From Oscillospiraceae bacterium (GTDB lineage Bacteria; Bacillota; Clostridia; Oscillospirales; Acutalibacteraceae), in the NCBI GenBank assembly GCA_902786285.1, contig CADABX010000030.1, forward strand, positions 1-46,120: a stretch of DNA of 46,120 nucleotides, read 5' to 3'. Within the stretch, counting starts at the first letter, position 1. Every line of letters begins with the position of its first letter. The notes under the pieces were generated by a model that did no database searches, was not told the origin of the DNA, and saw only the letters and a list, made by a program, of their open reading frames with translations. Of this stretch, positions 23,889 to 33,365 are shown in pieces. Position numbers and translations under genes: made by a program.

Positions 23889-25241
23889 TTATGGCTTTGT
23901 GCGTTTGATCTTGCCGACGATATAATCCGTGCCGACGTCGGCGGCAAGACGGAACGGCCCGTCGGCGCCGGAATCCCAGATGTGGAGATAAGCCACGGCG
24001 GTCTGCGTGCCGAACCAGGTCTTATACGGATAGATGATATAGAACAGACCCGAGCCGGCATAGTCGAAGCCCTTGGTGCCGAACGAAGAACGCCAGCCGT
24101 AGATGTCGCGGGCTTTGTCGTATTCTCCGGCCTGATAAAACGAGAGCACATTGCCCTCGACGCCCTGCTTCTGGCCTTTGAGCTGCATGCGCTTCGGTTT
24201 GACCTCGGCGTCGACGGCGAAGACGTTGAACGGGGTGAACGAGGATTTCACCATTTTATAGGTGCTGAGGATCCAGATGCGCAGCTCGTCGAAATACGTC
24301 ATGGTCTGCACCCCGTAATAGGTGTTGCCGGTATACAGGAAGAATTTGCCGCTGCCCTTTTCCGGCCCGCTTTTGTGAGCGCCGCCGCTTTGGCCGGGCG
24401 TCGGTTTGCCGTAGGTATCCCACCAGCCGTCTGTGTCGTACTGCACCAGCACCTGATAATCGTTGTCATTGCGCTTTTCGTTTGCGGCAATGATATAGCC
24501 GGCGGTCAGCAGCTTTTTGCCTTTGCCCTTTTTCTTAAACGACGGACCAAACGCGAGCGCATCAATGCCCGTGCAGCCGAAGCGGTGGTCGGCGCTGTCG
24601 GCGGCGGCTTCGAATTTGCCGTTGCCGTTGACGTCAAACCGGTAGTCGTCTGTCACCGCCTTGAGAAAGACACTGCGCGCCACACGCGTATCCTGCCAAC
24701 TCAGATCGGGCTTTGTGATGCGTTTTGTATCGAACATCACGATATAAAAGCCCGCGCGGCCGGTCGGGTAATAGCTGCAGTAAAGATAGCCGTCGTCACC
24801 GAGCGCCAGATCGCCCAGATGGCCCTCAAAGCCGCTCACCGTGCCGAGCACGTTGCCGTCCATGTCGCACTTGACAAGGATGGACGTGTAGGAATAGTAG
24901 ACCACGCTTTGCTCCGGGTCCACGGCGATGCCCTGGCAGTGTTTGACGTCCCAGTCGCCGCCCATGAGCGAAAGCGGCAGCAGATCGATCAGCGTCAGGT
25001 TGTCCAGATCGATCACCGGCGCCTGGGTCACCGGCGGTTCGGTGGTTGTGGTCGGCGCGGCTGTGGTGGTTTCGGTTGTGGCAGGCGGCGCGGTCGTTGT
25101 GGTCGTTGTCGTGTGATAGGACACGCTCACGTCGGGGATCGTGGTGGTTGCGGGCTTTTGCTGCTGAAAAACCAGAAACGCGCCGACTGCCGCCGCAATC
25201 AGCAGCAGCACGATCACAAGCGTCGCAATTTGTTTTTTCAT
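23889..25241 (-). CDS. Membrane-anchored extracellular protein with Thr-rich stalk
   Basis: 450 residues. Signal anchor (IATLVIVLLLIAAAVGAFLVF), a Thr/Pro stalk (about 33-75, nearly all Thr, Ala, Pro), then a large extracellular domain with repeating beta motifs (QGIAVDPEQSVVYYSYTSILVKCDMDGNVLG, LGDLALGDDGYLYCSYY, AFGPS...) suggesting a beta-propeller. FDVNGNGKFEAAAD looks like an EF-hand/dockerin-type calcium loop. No catalytic signature; function unknown. Confidence 0.75.
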   Translation of the reverse strand: MKKQIATLVIVLLLIAAAVGAFLVFQQQKPATTTIPDVSVSYHTTTTTTTAPPATTETTTAAPTTTTEPPVTQAPVIDLDNLTLIDLLPLSLMGGDWDVKHCQGIAVDPEQSVVYYSYTSILVKCDMDGNVLGTVSGFEGHLGDLALGDDGYLYCSYYPTGRAGFYIVMFDTKRITKPDLSWQDTRVARSVFLKAVTDDYRFDVNGNGKFEAAADSADHRFGCTGIDALAFGPSFKKKGKGKKLLTAGYIIAANEKRNDNDYQVLVQYDTDGWWDTYGKPTPGQSGGAHKSGPEKGSGKFFLYTGNTYYGVQTMTYFDELRIWILSTYKMVKSSFTPFNVFAVDAEVKPKRMQLKGQKQGVEGNVLSFYQAGEYDKARDIYGWRSSFGTKGFDYAGSGLFYIIYPYKTWFGTQTAVAYLHIWDSGADGPFRLAADVGTDYIVGKIKRTKP

Positions 25242-25273
25242 TCGTCTCCCGCCTTTCTTTTCTTCAAAAATCA

Positions 25274-25311
25274 GATGAAAAAAATTGTCAAGAGATCACC
25301 CTTGACAATTC
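25274..25311 (-). terminator. Terminator of the pduL gene
   Basis: Minus strand AATTGTCAAG-8 bases-CTTGACAATT perfect 10-bp stem followed by T5. Confidence 0.85.
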
Positions 25312-25325
25312 CTTTGTTCTTTCAC

Positions 25326-25901
25326 TCAGGCAAGGATCTCGCCCATCAGACCCGGCGTGCAGCCGGCAGCGTTGGATTCGTCGGTGTCGATATGCATGGC
25401 AAGCGCATAGTTCTTGCTCACACGGACGACCACGTCGCCGAAGATCAGCGAACGTTCCGGCGTGTCAACCTTGACCGAGACGATCTGCTTGTCCGCAAGG
25501 CCGTATTTTTCGGCGTCTTCCGGCGTTGCGTGGATATGGCGCTTGGCGATGATGACGCCGTCTTCCAATTCCACTTCGCCCTTCGGGCCGACGATCTTGC
25601 AGCCTGCGCTGCCCTTGAGGTCGCCGGATTCACGGATCGGCGCCTTCACACCGATGGCGCGGGCGTCGCCGGCGGACAGCTCCACCTGGGTTTCCGGACG
25701 GACGGGACCGAGGATCGACACGGCGGGAAAGCTGTTTTTCGGGCCGATGACCTGCACGCGTTCTTCACACGCGAACTGGCCGGGCTGGGACAGGTCTTTT
25801 TTATGGGTCAGTTCATAGCCTTCGCCGAACAGGATGTCGAGCACGCGGCGGCTGACATGGACGTGACGCGCGGATGTTTCGATCAAAACGGGTTTCTGCA
25901 T
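25326..25901 (-). CDS. pduL: Phosphate propanoyltransferase (PduL-type phosphotransacylase)
   Basis: 191 residues. Two-domain PduL with metal-binding motifs SARHVHVS near the N-terminus, AKRHIHATPEDA in the middle and MHIDTDESNAAG at the end. Interconverts propanoyl- or acetyl-CoA and acyl phosphate. It lacks the N-terminal encapsulation helix of microcompartment forms, and no shell genes are near, so it is probably a cytosolic enzyme standing in for Pta. Promoter-like TTGCAT-17-TAAAAT lies upstream at about 25957-25985, divergent from the glycosylase gene. Confidence 0.92.
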   Translation of the reverse strand: MQKPVLIETSARHVHVSRRVLDILFGEGYELTHKKDLSQPGQFACEERVQVIGPKNSFPAVSILGPVRPETQVELSAGDARAIGVKAPIRESGDLKGSAGCKIVGPKGEVELEDGVIIAKRHIHATPEDAEKYGLADKQIVSVKVDTPERSLIFGDVVVRVSKNYALAMHIDTDESNAAGCTPGLMGEILA

Positions 25902-26003
25902 GGTTTTGTTCCTCCCAAGAAAACTTCATAGCTTTGCTGCGATGCAGCATTCGGTTTATTTTACATCAATTCCCCGCGAAATGCAACCGCCTTGCAAAAT
26001 TTT

Positions 26004-26032
26004 TTGCACATCGGCGGAAAATATGTTATAAT
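26004..26032 (+). promoter_or_regulatory. Promoter of the uracil-DNA glycosylase gene
   Basis: TTGCAC, 17 bases, TATAAT, 36 bases before the ATG. Confidence 0.75.
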
Positions 26033-26068
26033 ACAGACAGAAGGATACGCAGGAAAGGAGTGGTCCCT

Positions 26069-26647
26069 ATGCCGGACGCCATGGAGCTTTTACGTGCGCA
26101 GTGCGCCGGCTGCCGGAACTGCCCGCTGGGCAACACGCGCACGAACCTTGTGTTCGGCGTCGGGTCGCCGACGGCAAAGGTTTTGTTTGTGGGCGAAGGC
26201 CCGGGCGAACAGGAGGATCTGCAGGGCGAGCCGTTTGTGGGCAAAAGCGGCCAGCTGCTCGACAAATATCTCTCGCTGATCGATCTGGACCGCGGCGGCA
26301 GCAAGATCTATATCGCCAACATTGTCAAATGCCGGCCGCCGCACAACCGCGACCCGCAGCCGGAGGAAAGCGAAGCGTGTATGCCGTGGCTGCGGCAGCA
26401 GGTGCGCCTTTTGCGCCCGCGCATCATTGTGTGTCTCGGCCGGATCGCGGCGCAAAGGCTGATAAGCCCGGATTTTCGCGTGACACGCGAGCACGGACAG
26501 TTTCGTGAAAAGGGCGGGATCTGGTTGATGGGTACGTTTCACCCGGCGGCGCTGTTGCGCAACACGGCGCAAAAGAAGGACGCGCTGGCCGACTTTCAGG
26601 CGCTGCGGGACAAAATGGCGCAGCTCAATTTGCTGGACGAAATCTAA
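26069..26647 (+). CDS. Uracil-DNA glycosylase, family 4 (4Fe-4S)
   Basis: 192 residues. Iron-sulfur Cys residues in CAGCRNCPLG (N-terminus), KCRPPHNRDP and EACMPWL. Catalytic motif GEGPGEQEDLQGEPFVGKSGQLLD and late motif GTFHPAALLRN match family 4 enzymes. Removes uracil from DNA. ATG behind AAAGGAG. No LexA box is seen here, so it is not obviously part of the SOS regulon. Confidence 0.93.
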   Translation: MPDAMELLRAQCAGCRNCPLGNTRTNLVFGVGSPTAKVLFVGEGPGEQEDLQGEPFVGKSGQLLDKYLSLIDLDRGGSKIYIANIVKCRPPHNRDPQPEESEACMPWLRQQVRLLRPRIIVCLGRIAAQRLISPDFRVTREHGQFREKGGIWLMGTFHPAALLRNTAQKKDALADFQALRDKMAQLNLLDEI

Positions 26648-26662
26648 AATGCGCAAAGGCAC

Positions 26663-26691
26663 TTGCATTTTCCGGGAATCAATGGTATCAT
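26663..26691 (+). promoter_or_regulatory. Promoter of the GPH transporter gene
   Basis: TTGCAT, 17 bases, TATCAT, about 57 bases before the ATG at 26749. Confidence 0.6.
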
Positions 26692-26748
26692 TTCAGTGGG
26701 TCGTGTCACGCACGGCGCACTGATTTTTTTCAGCAAAGGAGAACCCGT

Positions 26749-28248
26749 ATGGCCAAGGAGAAAAAAGCGACGGCCGATTTGCCGCAGCATCCGAACAAGA
26801 TCGGCATCAAGGAAGGCATGGGCTATATGCTCGGCGACGCCGGCAATCTGTTTGTGCTGACCTATGTATCCTATTGTCTCAAGCTGTTCCACACCGATGT
26901 GCTCGGCTTTTCCGGCACGAAATCCGCACGGCTGTTTTTGTTTACCCGTCTGTGGGACGCGATCAACGACCCGCTGTGGGGCATGATCGTTTCCAAGCGC
27001 AAGCCCTCCAAGGACGGCAAGTTCCGTCCCTATCTCAAATGGGTCTGCGTGCCGCTCGGCATTTCCGCGCTGCTGTGCTTTGTGGACTTTTCCAAATTCA
27101 CCCAGAACCAGATCCTCATCACCGTGCTCGCGTATGTGACCTATATCGCGTTCGGCATGCTCTATACCGGCATGAACATCCCGTTCGGCTCGCTCGCGTC
27201 GGTCATCACCGACGACCCGGACGGCCGCACGCTGCTTTCCACGTTCCGCTCCATCGGCGGCGGCATCGGCGGGGCTGCGCCGCTTTTGGTCGCGCCGCTC
27301 GTGATCTACGTCAAAACCGTGAACACCGCCGGCGAAACGGTCAAGGTGGCCAGCGGCACCCGGATGCTGCTGTTCGGCGTGGTGATGGCGTGTCTTTCCA
27401 TCACATTTTATCTGTGGTGCTACAAAGCGACGAAGGAGCGCGTGCCCTCGGAGGAAAACCCGAACGTCGATCTCAAAAAGACCTATCTCGGCCTTTTAAA
27501 GAGCCGCCCGTTCGTGTCTGTGGCGCTGGCCGGCATTCTGATCAGCGGCCAGCTGCAGTTTGCGTCGCTGAACCAGTATCTGTTTAAAAACTACTTTGAA
27601 AACCCGAACCTCTCCGTCATCGGCACCATGGCGAACTACGCGCCGATGGTGATTATGATTTTGCTGACGCCGAAGCTTGTCAAACGATTTGGCAAAAAGG
27701 AGCTGGCCGGCACCGGCTCGTTCTTTGCCGCCGCCGCGGCTGTGGCGATGTTCTTTGTCACGCCGCACCTCGACCGTCTGACAGTGGCGCCGATTGTCTT
27801 TTTCATTCTGCTGTTTGTCATCGGCTTCGGCTATTCGTTTGTGTCCATCACCAACTGGGCGGTCGTCGCAGATGTGATCGACTATCAGGAATACAAGACC
27901 GGGCTGCGCAACGAGAGCGCGATCTATGCGGTCTACACGTTTTGTCGCAAGCTCGGCCAGACGCTCGCCGACGTGGGCGGCATGATTTTGCTCGAAAAGT
28001 TCGCCGGCTACGACGGCGCAACGATGAGCAACCTCGCCTATATCGATCTGCCGGCAAAGAGCTCGCTGGTGCACACGGTCTCCGACGGCATTCTGTTTAT
28101 GTGTACCCTCATTCCGGCCATCGTCTATACCCTCGTGTGGGCGCTGATGCAGTTCGGCTATCCGCTGACCAAAACGCGGCTGGAGCCGATCTACGCCTAT
28201 ATGCGCGAAAAGCGCGGCGAAGCGGAAGCGCAGGGCGTGACCGCATAA
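26749..28248 (+). CDS. Glycoside-pentoside-hexuronide (GPH/MFS) sugar transporter
   Basis: 499 residues with about twelve membrane segments. Hallmarks of the family: GYMLGDAGNLF near the N-terminus, LWDAINDPLWGMIVSKRK between helices 2 and 3, and VVADVIDYQEYKTGLRNESAIYAVYTF late in the protein. Cation-coupled uptake of a glycoside or oligosaccharide; the substrate is not predictable and no glycosidase gene is adjacent. Standard AAAGGAG ribosome site. Confidence 0.92.
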   Translation: MAKEKKATADLPQHPNKIGIKEGMGYMLGDAGNLFVLTYVSYCLKLFHTDVLGFSGTKSARLFLFTRLWDAINDPLWGMIVSKRKPSKDGKFRPYLKWVCVPLGISALLCFVDFSKFTQNQILITVLAYVTYIAFGMLYTGMNIPFGSLASVITDDPDGRTLLSTFRSIGGGIGGAAPLLVAPLVIYVKTVNTAGETVKVASGTRMLLFGVVMACLSITFYLWCYKATKERVPSEENPNVDLKKTYLGLLKSRPFVSVALAGILISGQLQFASLNQYLFKNYFENPNLSVIGTMANYAPMVIMILLTPKLVKRFGKKELAGTGSFFAAAAAVAMFFVTPHLDRLTVAPIVFFILLFVIGFGYSFVSITNWAVVADVIDYQEYKTGLRNESAIYAVYTFCRKLGQTLADVGGMILLEKFAGYDGATMSNLAYIDLPAKSSLVHTVSDGILFMCTLIPAIVYTLVWALMQFGYPLTKTRLEPIYAYMREKRGEAEAQGVTA

Positions 28249-28257
28249 CAACTCTGC

Positions 28258-28290
28258 GCCGCATGCCCAACCACGGATGCGGCGGTTTTC
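28258..28290 (+). terminator. Terminator of the GPH transporter gene
   Basis: GCCGCAT...ATGCGGC stem followed by GGTTTTC. Confidence 0.65.
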
Positions 28291-28324
28291 ACATGGTTTT
28301 GATTATGAAAGGCAGGTCTTCTCG

Positions 28325-28864
28325 ATGGAAGAAAACAGACCCGGACTGCAAAAGGCGCTGCGTGTGCTGGCGATTTTGCTGCTGATCGGCGTCGTGCTCT
28401 CGTTTTTGTTTGTGGCGTTCACCTTTATCATGGGATTCTTTGTCGGCGGCCAGATCATCACGGACGGCACCGGCCTGATGCACTGTTTCCTGCAGCCGCT
28501 TGAAAGCGGCCAGCGGCCGATCGCCGCGAACAAGTTTGCGCTTGCCGGGATGCCGGCACTCGGCGCGGTGGTGTGTTTTCTGCTGTTTAGCTGCGTGCTG
28601 ATCTCGTATTTGTTCAAGCGCAAAAAGAAAGGCCCGGCCTTCCCCGGCGCCAAAGGATATCTGATCGCGCTGTGTGTGCTTGCGGCGCTGGCTGTCGCCG
28701 TGCCGCTGGTGCTGTGGGCGCTGTTTCGCCCGGCTGTTGCCGGCAGCGGATTTTTTGCGTTGCAGATGCCGAATCCGATCCCGGGCTGCGTGCTGCTTTG
28801 CCTGACGATCCTCGGTACGGTTTTGAGCCTGCGCAAGCCGCAAACGGAGGGTGCCGACGTATGA
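28325..28864 (+). CDS. Four-TM membrane protein, unknown
   Basis: 179 residues with membrane segments at about 13-37, 73-94, 107-130 and 147-165 (VLAILLLIGVVLSFLFVAFT, LGAVVCFLLFSCVLISYLF, YLIALCVLAALAVAVPLVLW, IPGCVLLCLTILGTVLSL). No motif recognised. Overlaps the flavodoxin-like gene as ATGA, so the two are co-translated and may work together, perhaps in electron transfer at the membrane (inference). Confidence 0.75.
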   Translation: MEENRPGLQKALRVLAILLLIGVVLSFLFVAFTFIMGFFVGGQIITDGTGLMHCFLQPLESGQRPIAANKFALAGMPALGAVVCFLLFSCVLISYLFKRKKKGPAFPGAKGYLIALCVLAALAVAVPLVLWALFRPAVAGSGFFALQMPNPIPGCVLLCLTILGTVLSLRKPQTEGADV

Positions 28865-29340
28865 CAACGATCTTTTATTCCTCCAACACCGGCACCACCC
28901 GGCGCTATGCAGAGCTGTTGAGCGAAAAAACCGGCTGCCCGTGTTTGCCTCTTGACAAATGGGAAAACGCCGAAACCGACGACGCCGTCTTTCTCGGCTG
29001 GGTCTTCGGCGGCGATATTCAGGGGCTCAAACAGATGAAGGAGACCGGACTGCCGCTGCGTGCGGTCGGCGCCGTCGGCATTATGGCACAGGACAAGGAC
29101 GCCGTCCGGGAAAAGAATTGTCCCGATCTGCCGTTTTATTTTCTGCCCGGCGCGTTCGATCTCAAAAAGCTCAAGGGCATGTATAAGCTGATGGCCGGAA
29201 TGATCGTCAAGGTGATCAAAAATAAGCTCAGAGAAGCGCCAAACGAAGAAAGCGAAAAGATTCTCGGCTTCTTTGAAAACGGGATCGATTTGTTCAGCGA
29301 AGACGCGCTCGCGCCGCTGGTGGAAAAACTGACCGCATAA
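28861..29340 (+). CDS. Flavodoxin-domain protein
   Basis: 159 residues. N-terminal phosphate-binding loop for FMN YSSNTGTTRRYAELL, then GWVFGGDIQGLKQM and a long C-terminal helical part (LKKLKGMYKLMAGMIVKVIKNKL) seen in BilS/flavodoxin-like clostridial proteins. Probably an FMN-binding electron carrier or reductase. Coupled to the four-TM protein upstream. Confidence 0.8.
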   Translation: MTTIFYSSNTGTTRRYAELLSEKTGCPCLPLDKWENAETDDAVFLGWVFGGDIQGLKQMKETGLPLRAVGAVGIMAQDKDAVREKNCPDLPFYFLPGAFDLKKLKGMYKLMAGMIVKVIKNKLREAPNEESEKILGFFENGIDLFSEDALAPLVEKLTA

Positions 29341-29351
29341 AAAGGCATACA

Positions 29352-29393
29352 AAAACCGCCGTATCCGTTCGGGTACGGCGGCTGTTTTTTTTG
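29352..29393. terminator. Terminator between convergent genes
   Basis: CCGCCGTA...TACGGCGG stem followed by T8 on the plus strand; A5 on the left gives a T-tract for glyA on the minus strand. Confidence 0.8.
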
Positions 29394-29395
29394 GA

Positions 29396-30646
29396 TTACT
29401 GATACAGCGGATAGGCGTCGCAAAGCTTGTCGACTTCCGCTTGGATATACGCTTTTTGCGCGTCGAAATCCTTGGCGGCGAGGGCGATCAGTTCGGCGAT
29501 CTTGTCCATATCCCGCTCGTTCATGCCGCGCGTGGTGAGCGCCGCGGTGCCGAGCCGCAGACCGGAGGTGACAAACGGCTTTTCGGGGTCGTTCGGGATC
29601 GCGTTTTTGTTGGTGGTGATACCCACTTCGTCGAGCCGGTGTTCGAGTTCTTTGCCGGTCAGGTGCACCGAGCGCAGATCCAAAAGGCACAGATGGTTGT
29701 CCGTGCCGCCGGACACAAGGTCGATGCCGCGGGTCATCAGGCCGTTTGCCAGCGCTTTGCAGTTTTTGACGATCTGTTCGCCATAGGCTTTGAACGACGG
29801 CTGCAGCGCTTCGCCGAAGCAGACGGCTTTGGCGGCGATGATGTGCATCAGCGGGCCGCCCTGGTTGCCCGGGAAGATCGCTTTGTTGATCGCGGGGCCG
29901 TATGCCGCTTTGGCGAGGATCAGACCGCCGCGCGGGCCGCGCAGGGTTTTGTGGGTCGTGGTGGTCACGATGTCGGCGTAGGGCACGGGGTTCATGTGGA
30001 CGCCCGCCACGATCAGACCGGCGATGTGCGCCATGTCAACCAGCAGCAGCGCACCGACTGCGTCCGCGATTTCGCGCAGACGTTTGAAGTCGATCTCTCT
30101 GGGATAGGCCGATGCGCCGGCGACGATCATCTTCGGCTGTTCGCGCTTTGCGATTTCCAGCAGCGCGTCGTAGTCGATAAAGCCGTTTTCGTCCACGCCG
30201 TAAGGAATGAAATCATAGATCTTGCCGCTGGCGTTCACGGGCGAGCCGTGGGTCAGATGGCCGCCTTCGGCAAGGGACATGCCGAGCACTTTGTCGCCCG
30301 GTTGCAGCACAGCGGCATAGGCGGCAAGGTTTGCCTGCGAACCGGAGTGCGGCTGCACGTTGGCGTATTCGGCGCCGAACAGCGCCTTGGCGCGCTCGAT
30401 GGCGATGTTTTCCACGATGTCCACACATTCGCAGCCGCCGTAGTAGCGTTTGCCGGGATAGCCTTCGGCGTATTTGTTGGTCAGCACGCTGCCCATCGCC
30501 GCCATGACGGCGGGAGAGACGATGTTTTCGGAGGCGATCAGCTCCAGCTTGTGCTGCTGGCGTTTGAGTTCGAGCGCCATTGCGTCGCCCACGGCGGGAT
30601 CGACGCCCTGCACGTAGCCGATGGTATCAAGAAGGTCGTTGTACAT
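29396..30646 (-). CDS. glyA: Serine hydroxymethyltransferase
   Basis: 416 residues, usual length. PLP-lysine motif [15 protein letters not shown], substrate region [16 protein letters not shown] and [15 protein letters not shown]. Interconverts serine and glycine while charging tetrahydrofolate with a one-carbon unit. Reads away from serS with an intervening IVP gene on the same strand. AAAGGA lies upstream of the ATG at slightly long spacing. Confidence 0.97.
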   Translation of the reverse strand: MYNDLLDTIGYVQGVDPAVGDAMALELKRQQHKLELIASENIVSPAVMAAMGSVLTNKYAEGYPGKRYYGGCECVDIVENIAIERAKALFGAEYANVQPHSGSQANLAAYAAVLQPGDKVLGMSLAEGGHLTHGSPVNASGKIYDFIPYGVDENGFIDYDALLEIAKREQPKMIVAGASAYPREIDFKRLREIADAVGALLLVDMAHIAGLIVAGVHMNPVPYADIVTTTTHKTLRGPRGGLILAKAAYGPAINKAIFPGNQGGPLMHIIAAKAVCFGEALQPSFKAYGEQIVKNCKALANGLMTRGIDLVSGGTDNHLCLLDLRSVHLTGKELEHRLDEVGITTNKNAIPNDPEKPFVTSGLRLGTAALTTRGMNERDMDKIAELIALAAKDFDAQKAYIQAEVDKLCDAYPLYQ

Positions 30647-30674
30647 ATGATATCATATCCTTTCCTGGTAAACT

Positions 30675-30708
30675 GTTAGCTATTAGCAGTTAGCCGTTAG
30701 CAGTTAGC
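30675..30708. repeat. Short tandem repeat, GTTAGC units
   Basis: Five degenerate 6-7 bp units (GTTAGCTATTAGCAGTTAGC and onwards) covering the gap before glyA and the last codons and stop of the IVP gene. Confidence 0.75.
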
Positions 30709-31056
30709 GATGAGTGAATGGAGCATTTTACTGACTTCGTCGGAAAGCTGAAAAATACGCTCCAGCTGCTGCGGAGGAACAGTTGTGAAATACCCCAGTG
30801 ATTTGGCAATCAGCAACTGTGTTTCAAGCTCGGCTCTGGAACCGCATGCAATCCGCAGAAACTGCTGAAATTCTTTTGAGGTTTGCCGTGCATGCCCTTC
30901 CGCGATATTAGATGGAATGGAGACGGCTGCCCGACGGATCTGATCGGATAATGCATAGGTTTCCTCTTTGGGGAGAAACTTTACCAGCGCATAGGCACTG
31001 ACCGTCAGATCCATGGCTTTTTGCCAGACAATCAATTCCTTAAACGATTTTGCCAT
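30697..31056 (-). CDS. Four-helix-bundle protein (23S rRNA IVP / S23 family)
   Basis: 119 residues. Family signature is clear: FKELIVWQKAMDLTVSAYALVKFLP, LSDQIRRAAVSIPSNIAEGHARQTSKEFQQFLRIACGSRAELETQL. Homologues are encoded in rRNA intervening sequences and as free genes; related Avd proteins assist diversity-generating retroelements. Here it is a free gene between serS and glyA, bounded by heptad repeats on both sides (30675-30708, 31101-31132). Nucleic-acid binding is known for relatives; its own role is unknown. Confidence 0.9.
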   Translation of the reverse strand: MAKSFKELIVWQKAMDLTVSAYALVKFLPKEETYALSDQIRRAAVSIPSNIAEGHARQTSKEFQQFLRIACGSRAELETQLLIAKSLGYFTTVPPQQLERIFQLSDEVSKMLHSLIANC

Positions 31057-31100
31057 ATCAATCTCCTTATTTTTCCAAAACGAACCGGCAATTATATCGT

Positions 31101-31132
31101 GCTGACTGCTGATTGCTGTCTGCTGACTGCTG
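31101..31132. repeat. Short tandem repeat, GCTGACT units
   Basis: Units GCTGACT, GCTGATT, GCTGTCT, GCTGACT, GCTG: 7-bp periodicity directly upstream of the IVP gene and next to the serS stop. Confidence 0.8.
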
Positions 31133-31141
31133 TGATCGGCT

Positions 31142-32410
31142 TCAGCCGATCACGTCCACGCCCATATACGGACGCAAAACTTCGGGGACGGTCACGCTGC
31201 CGTCGGCGTTCTGGTAGTTTTCGAGGATCGCGGCAACCGTGCGGCCGATGGCAACGCCGGAGCCGTTGAGGGTATGCACGAACTTGGCTTTGTCCGCCGG
31301 GCCGTCCTTATAACGGATGGATGCGCGGCGTGCCTGGAAGTCTTCGAAATCGGAGCAGGAGGAGATCTCCACATAGCGTCCGTAGGACGGCATCCACACT
31401 TCGATGTCATACGTCTTGGCCGAGGAGAAGCCGATGTCGCCGGTGGACAGCGCCACAACGCGGTAGGGCAGTCCCAGAAGCTGCAGCACGCGCTCGGCGT
31501 CGTTTGTCAGCTTTTCGAGCTCCGCATAGCTGTCTTCGGGCTTGGTAAACTTGACAAGCTCCACCTTGTTGAACTGGTGCTGCCGGATCAGGCCGCGCGT
31601 ATCGCGGCCGGCGGAACCGGCTTCGGCGCGAAAGCACGCGGAATAGGCGCAGTAGCAGATCGGCAGCTTGCTGCCGTCGAGGATCTCGTCGCGGTGCATA
31701 TTCGTCACCGGCACCTCGGCGGTCGGGATCAGAAAATAGTCGTTGGTCAGCTTGAAGGCGTCCTCTTCAAACTTCGGCAGCTGGCCGGTGCCGGTCATCG
31801 AGGCGCGGTTGACCATGAACGGCGGGAAGATCTCGGTATAGCCGTGGGCTGTGTGGGTGTTGAGGAAGAAGTTGATGATCGAGCGCTCCAGCCGTGCGCC
31901 GAGGCCGCGGTAGAAATGGAAGCGCGCGCCGGTGACCTTTGCGGCGGTCTCCGGGTCGAGGATGCCGAGATCGGCGCCGATGTCCCAGTGGGCTTTGGCG
32001 TCAAAGTCAAAGGTTCTCGGTTCGCCCCAGCGGCGGATCTCCACGTTTTCGCTGTCGTCCTTGCCGATGGGCGTCGTGTCGCTCGGTATGTTCGGGATCT
32101 CGAGCAGCAGCTGACGCTGTTTTTGCTCCAATGCGTTCAGCTCGTCTTCGTCGGCCTTGATGGCTTCCTTGACCTTGTTCATTTTCTGCATGATCTCGCT
32201 GATGTCGCCGCCCGCTTTTTTGATCTGCGGAATCTGCTTGCTGGCAGCGTTCTGCTCCGCCTTCAGCGCGTCGCGCTTGCCGGACAGCTCGCGGCGTTTG
32301 CGGTCGATCTCGATGATCTCGTCCACAACGGCGTCCATATCCTTATTGCGCGTTTTCATCGCCCGCTTCACACGGTCGGGATCTTCACGGATCAGTCGGA
32401 TGTCTAACAT
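31142..32410 (-). CDS. serS: Seryl-tRNA synthetase
   Basis: 422 residues. N-terminal tRNA-binding coiled coil (about 30-105), then a class II core with motif 2 [22 protein letters not shown] and motif 3 [16 protein letters not shown]. Charges tRNA-Ser. AAGGAGAT 8 bases before the ATG; 22 bases downstream of parB and likely in the same transcript. No T-box leader is seen. Confidence 0.97.
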   Translation of the reverse strand: MLDIRLIREDPDRVKRAMKTRNKDMDAVVDEIIEIDRKRRELSGKRDALKAEQNAASKQIPQIKKAGGDISEIMQKMNKVKEAIKADEDELNALEQKQRQLLLEIPNIPSDTTPIGKDDSENVEIRRWGEPRTFDFDAKAHWDIGADLGILDPETAAKVTGARFHFYRGLGARLERSIINFFLNTHTAHGYTEIFPPFMVNRASMTGTGQLPKFEEDAFKLTNDYFLIPTAEVPVTNMHRDEILDGSKLPICYCAYSACFRAEAGSAGRDTRGLIRQHQFNKVELVKFTKPEDSYAELEKLTNDAERVLQLLGLPYRVVALSTGDIGFSSAKTYDIEVWMPSYGRYVEISSCSDFEDFQARRASIRYKDGPADKAKFVHTLNGSGVAIGRTVAAILENYQNADGSVTVPEVLRPYMGVDVIG

Positions 32411-32431
32411 AAGAATCGATCTCCTTCGATG

Positions 32432-33292
32432 TTATTTATCAAATAATTGCAGCAGCTTGCCGAGGTCTTCCTTGCCGAAGAACTCGATCTCCACGGTGCC
32501 CTTGCCGCCGGAGGAAAGGAAGACCTTTGCCTTGCGGCCCAGCGCATCGCTGAAGGCGAGCTCCGCTTCGTCATAAAACACGTCGCGTTTTTTCACGCGC
32601 TTTTCGCGTTTGGGTTTGTCCTGCGTCGCGGTTTTCACAAGCCGCTCCGTTTCGCGCACGGAAAGCCCTTTTTCCACAATCTGCTTTGCCAGCGCCACCA
32701 TATCGTCGCTTTGCGGCAAGCCGAGCAGCGCCCGCGCATGGCCGGCGGAGAGCACGCCCGTTTCCACCATTTGCAGCACGTCGTCCGGCAGCAGCAGCAG
32801 CCGCATGGCGTTGGCCACGGCAGGCCGCGATTTGCCAACACGCGACGCCGCCTGTTCCTGCGTGAGCGCATAGGTCTCCATCAAAAGCTGAAAACCGCGC
32901 GCTTCTTCAATCGGGTTCAAATCTTCGCGCTGCAGATTTTCCACCAGCGCAAGCTCCATCGCCTCGCTGTCGCTCATTTCGCGGATCACAACCGGCACTT
33001 CCGTGAGGCCCACCATCCGGCTGGCACGCCAGCGGCGTTCGCCGGCGATCAGCTGATAGCTGCCGTCCGTCATGGGACGCACCAGCAGCGGCTGGATGAC
33101 ACCGTGGTCGGCAATGCTTTTTGCAAGCTCGCCAAGCGCCTCTTCGTCAAAAATTTTGCGCGGCTGATCGCGGTTCGGTTCAATGTCGTTGATCGGAAGC
33201 CGACTGACGCTGCCGGCGCTTTCGTCGATCGCGTTATCTAAAAACAATGCGTCCAGGCCCTTGCCAAGACCGTTTTTCTTTTTGGGTGCCAT
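32432..33292 (-). CDS. parB: Chromosome-partitioning protein ParB/Spo0J
   Basis: 286 residues. ParB/Srx CTPase box GERRWRASRMVGLTEVPVVIRE, NLQREDLNPIEEARGF and HTH LTQEQAASRVGKSRPAVANAMRLL. Loads at parS sites to organise origin segregation with ParA. AAAGGAGG 7 bases before the ATG. No parS (TGTTTCACGTGAAACA) is seen in the window. Confidence 0.95.
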   Translation of the reverse strand: MAPKKKNGLGKGLDALFLDNAIDESAGSVSRLPINDIEPNRDQPRKIFDEEALGELAKSIADHGVIQPLLVRPMTDGSYQLIAGERRWRASRMVGLTEVPVVIREMSDSEAMELALVENLQREDLNPIEEARGFQLLMETYALTQEQAASRVGKSRPAVANAMRLLLLPDDVLQMVETGVLSAGHARALLGLPQSDDMVALAKQIVEKGLSVRETERLVKTATQDKPKREKRVKKRDVFYDEAELAFSDALGRKAKVFLSSGGKGTVEIEFFGKEDLGKLLQLFDK

Positions 33293-33365
33293 GGAACGTC
33301 CTCCTTTGTTTCAACGTTTCCTTTTCTCCGGAACCGGAGAGGAGATTCTAATGCGGAATTCCGCC

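Noticed and set aside
23982-25931. 649-codon plus-strand frame opposite the Thr-stalk and pduL genes
   Set aside because: It spans two real genes and their terminator; the Gly/Arg-rich repeats are the complement of the Thr stalk codons.
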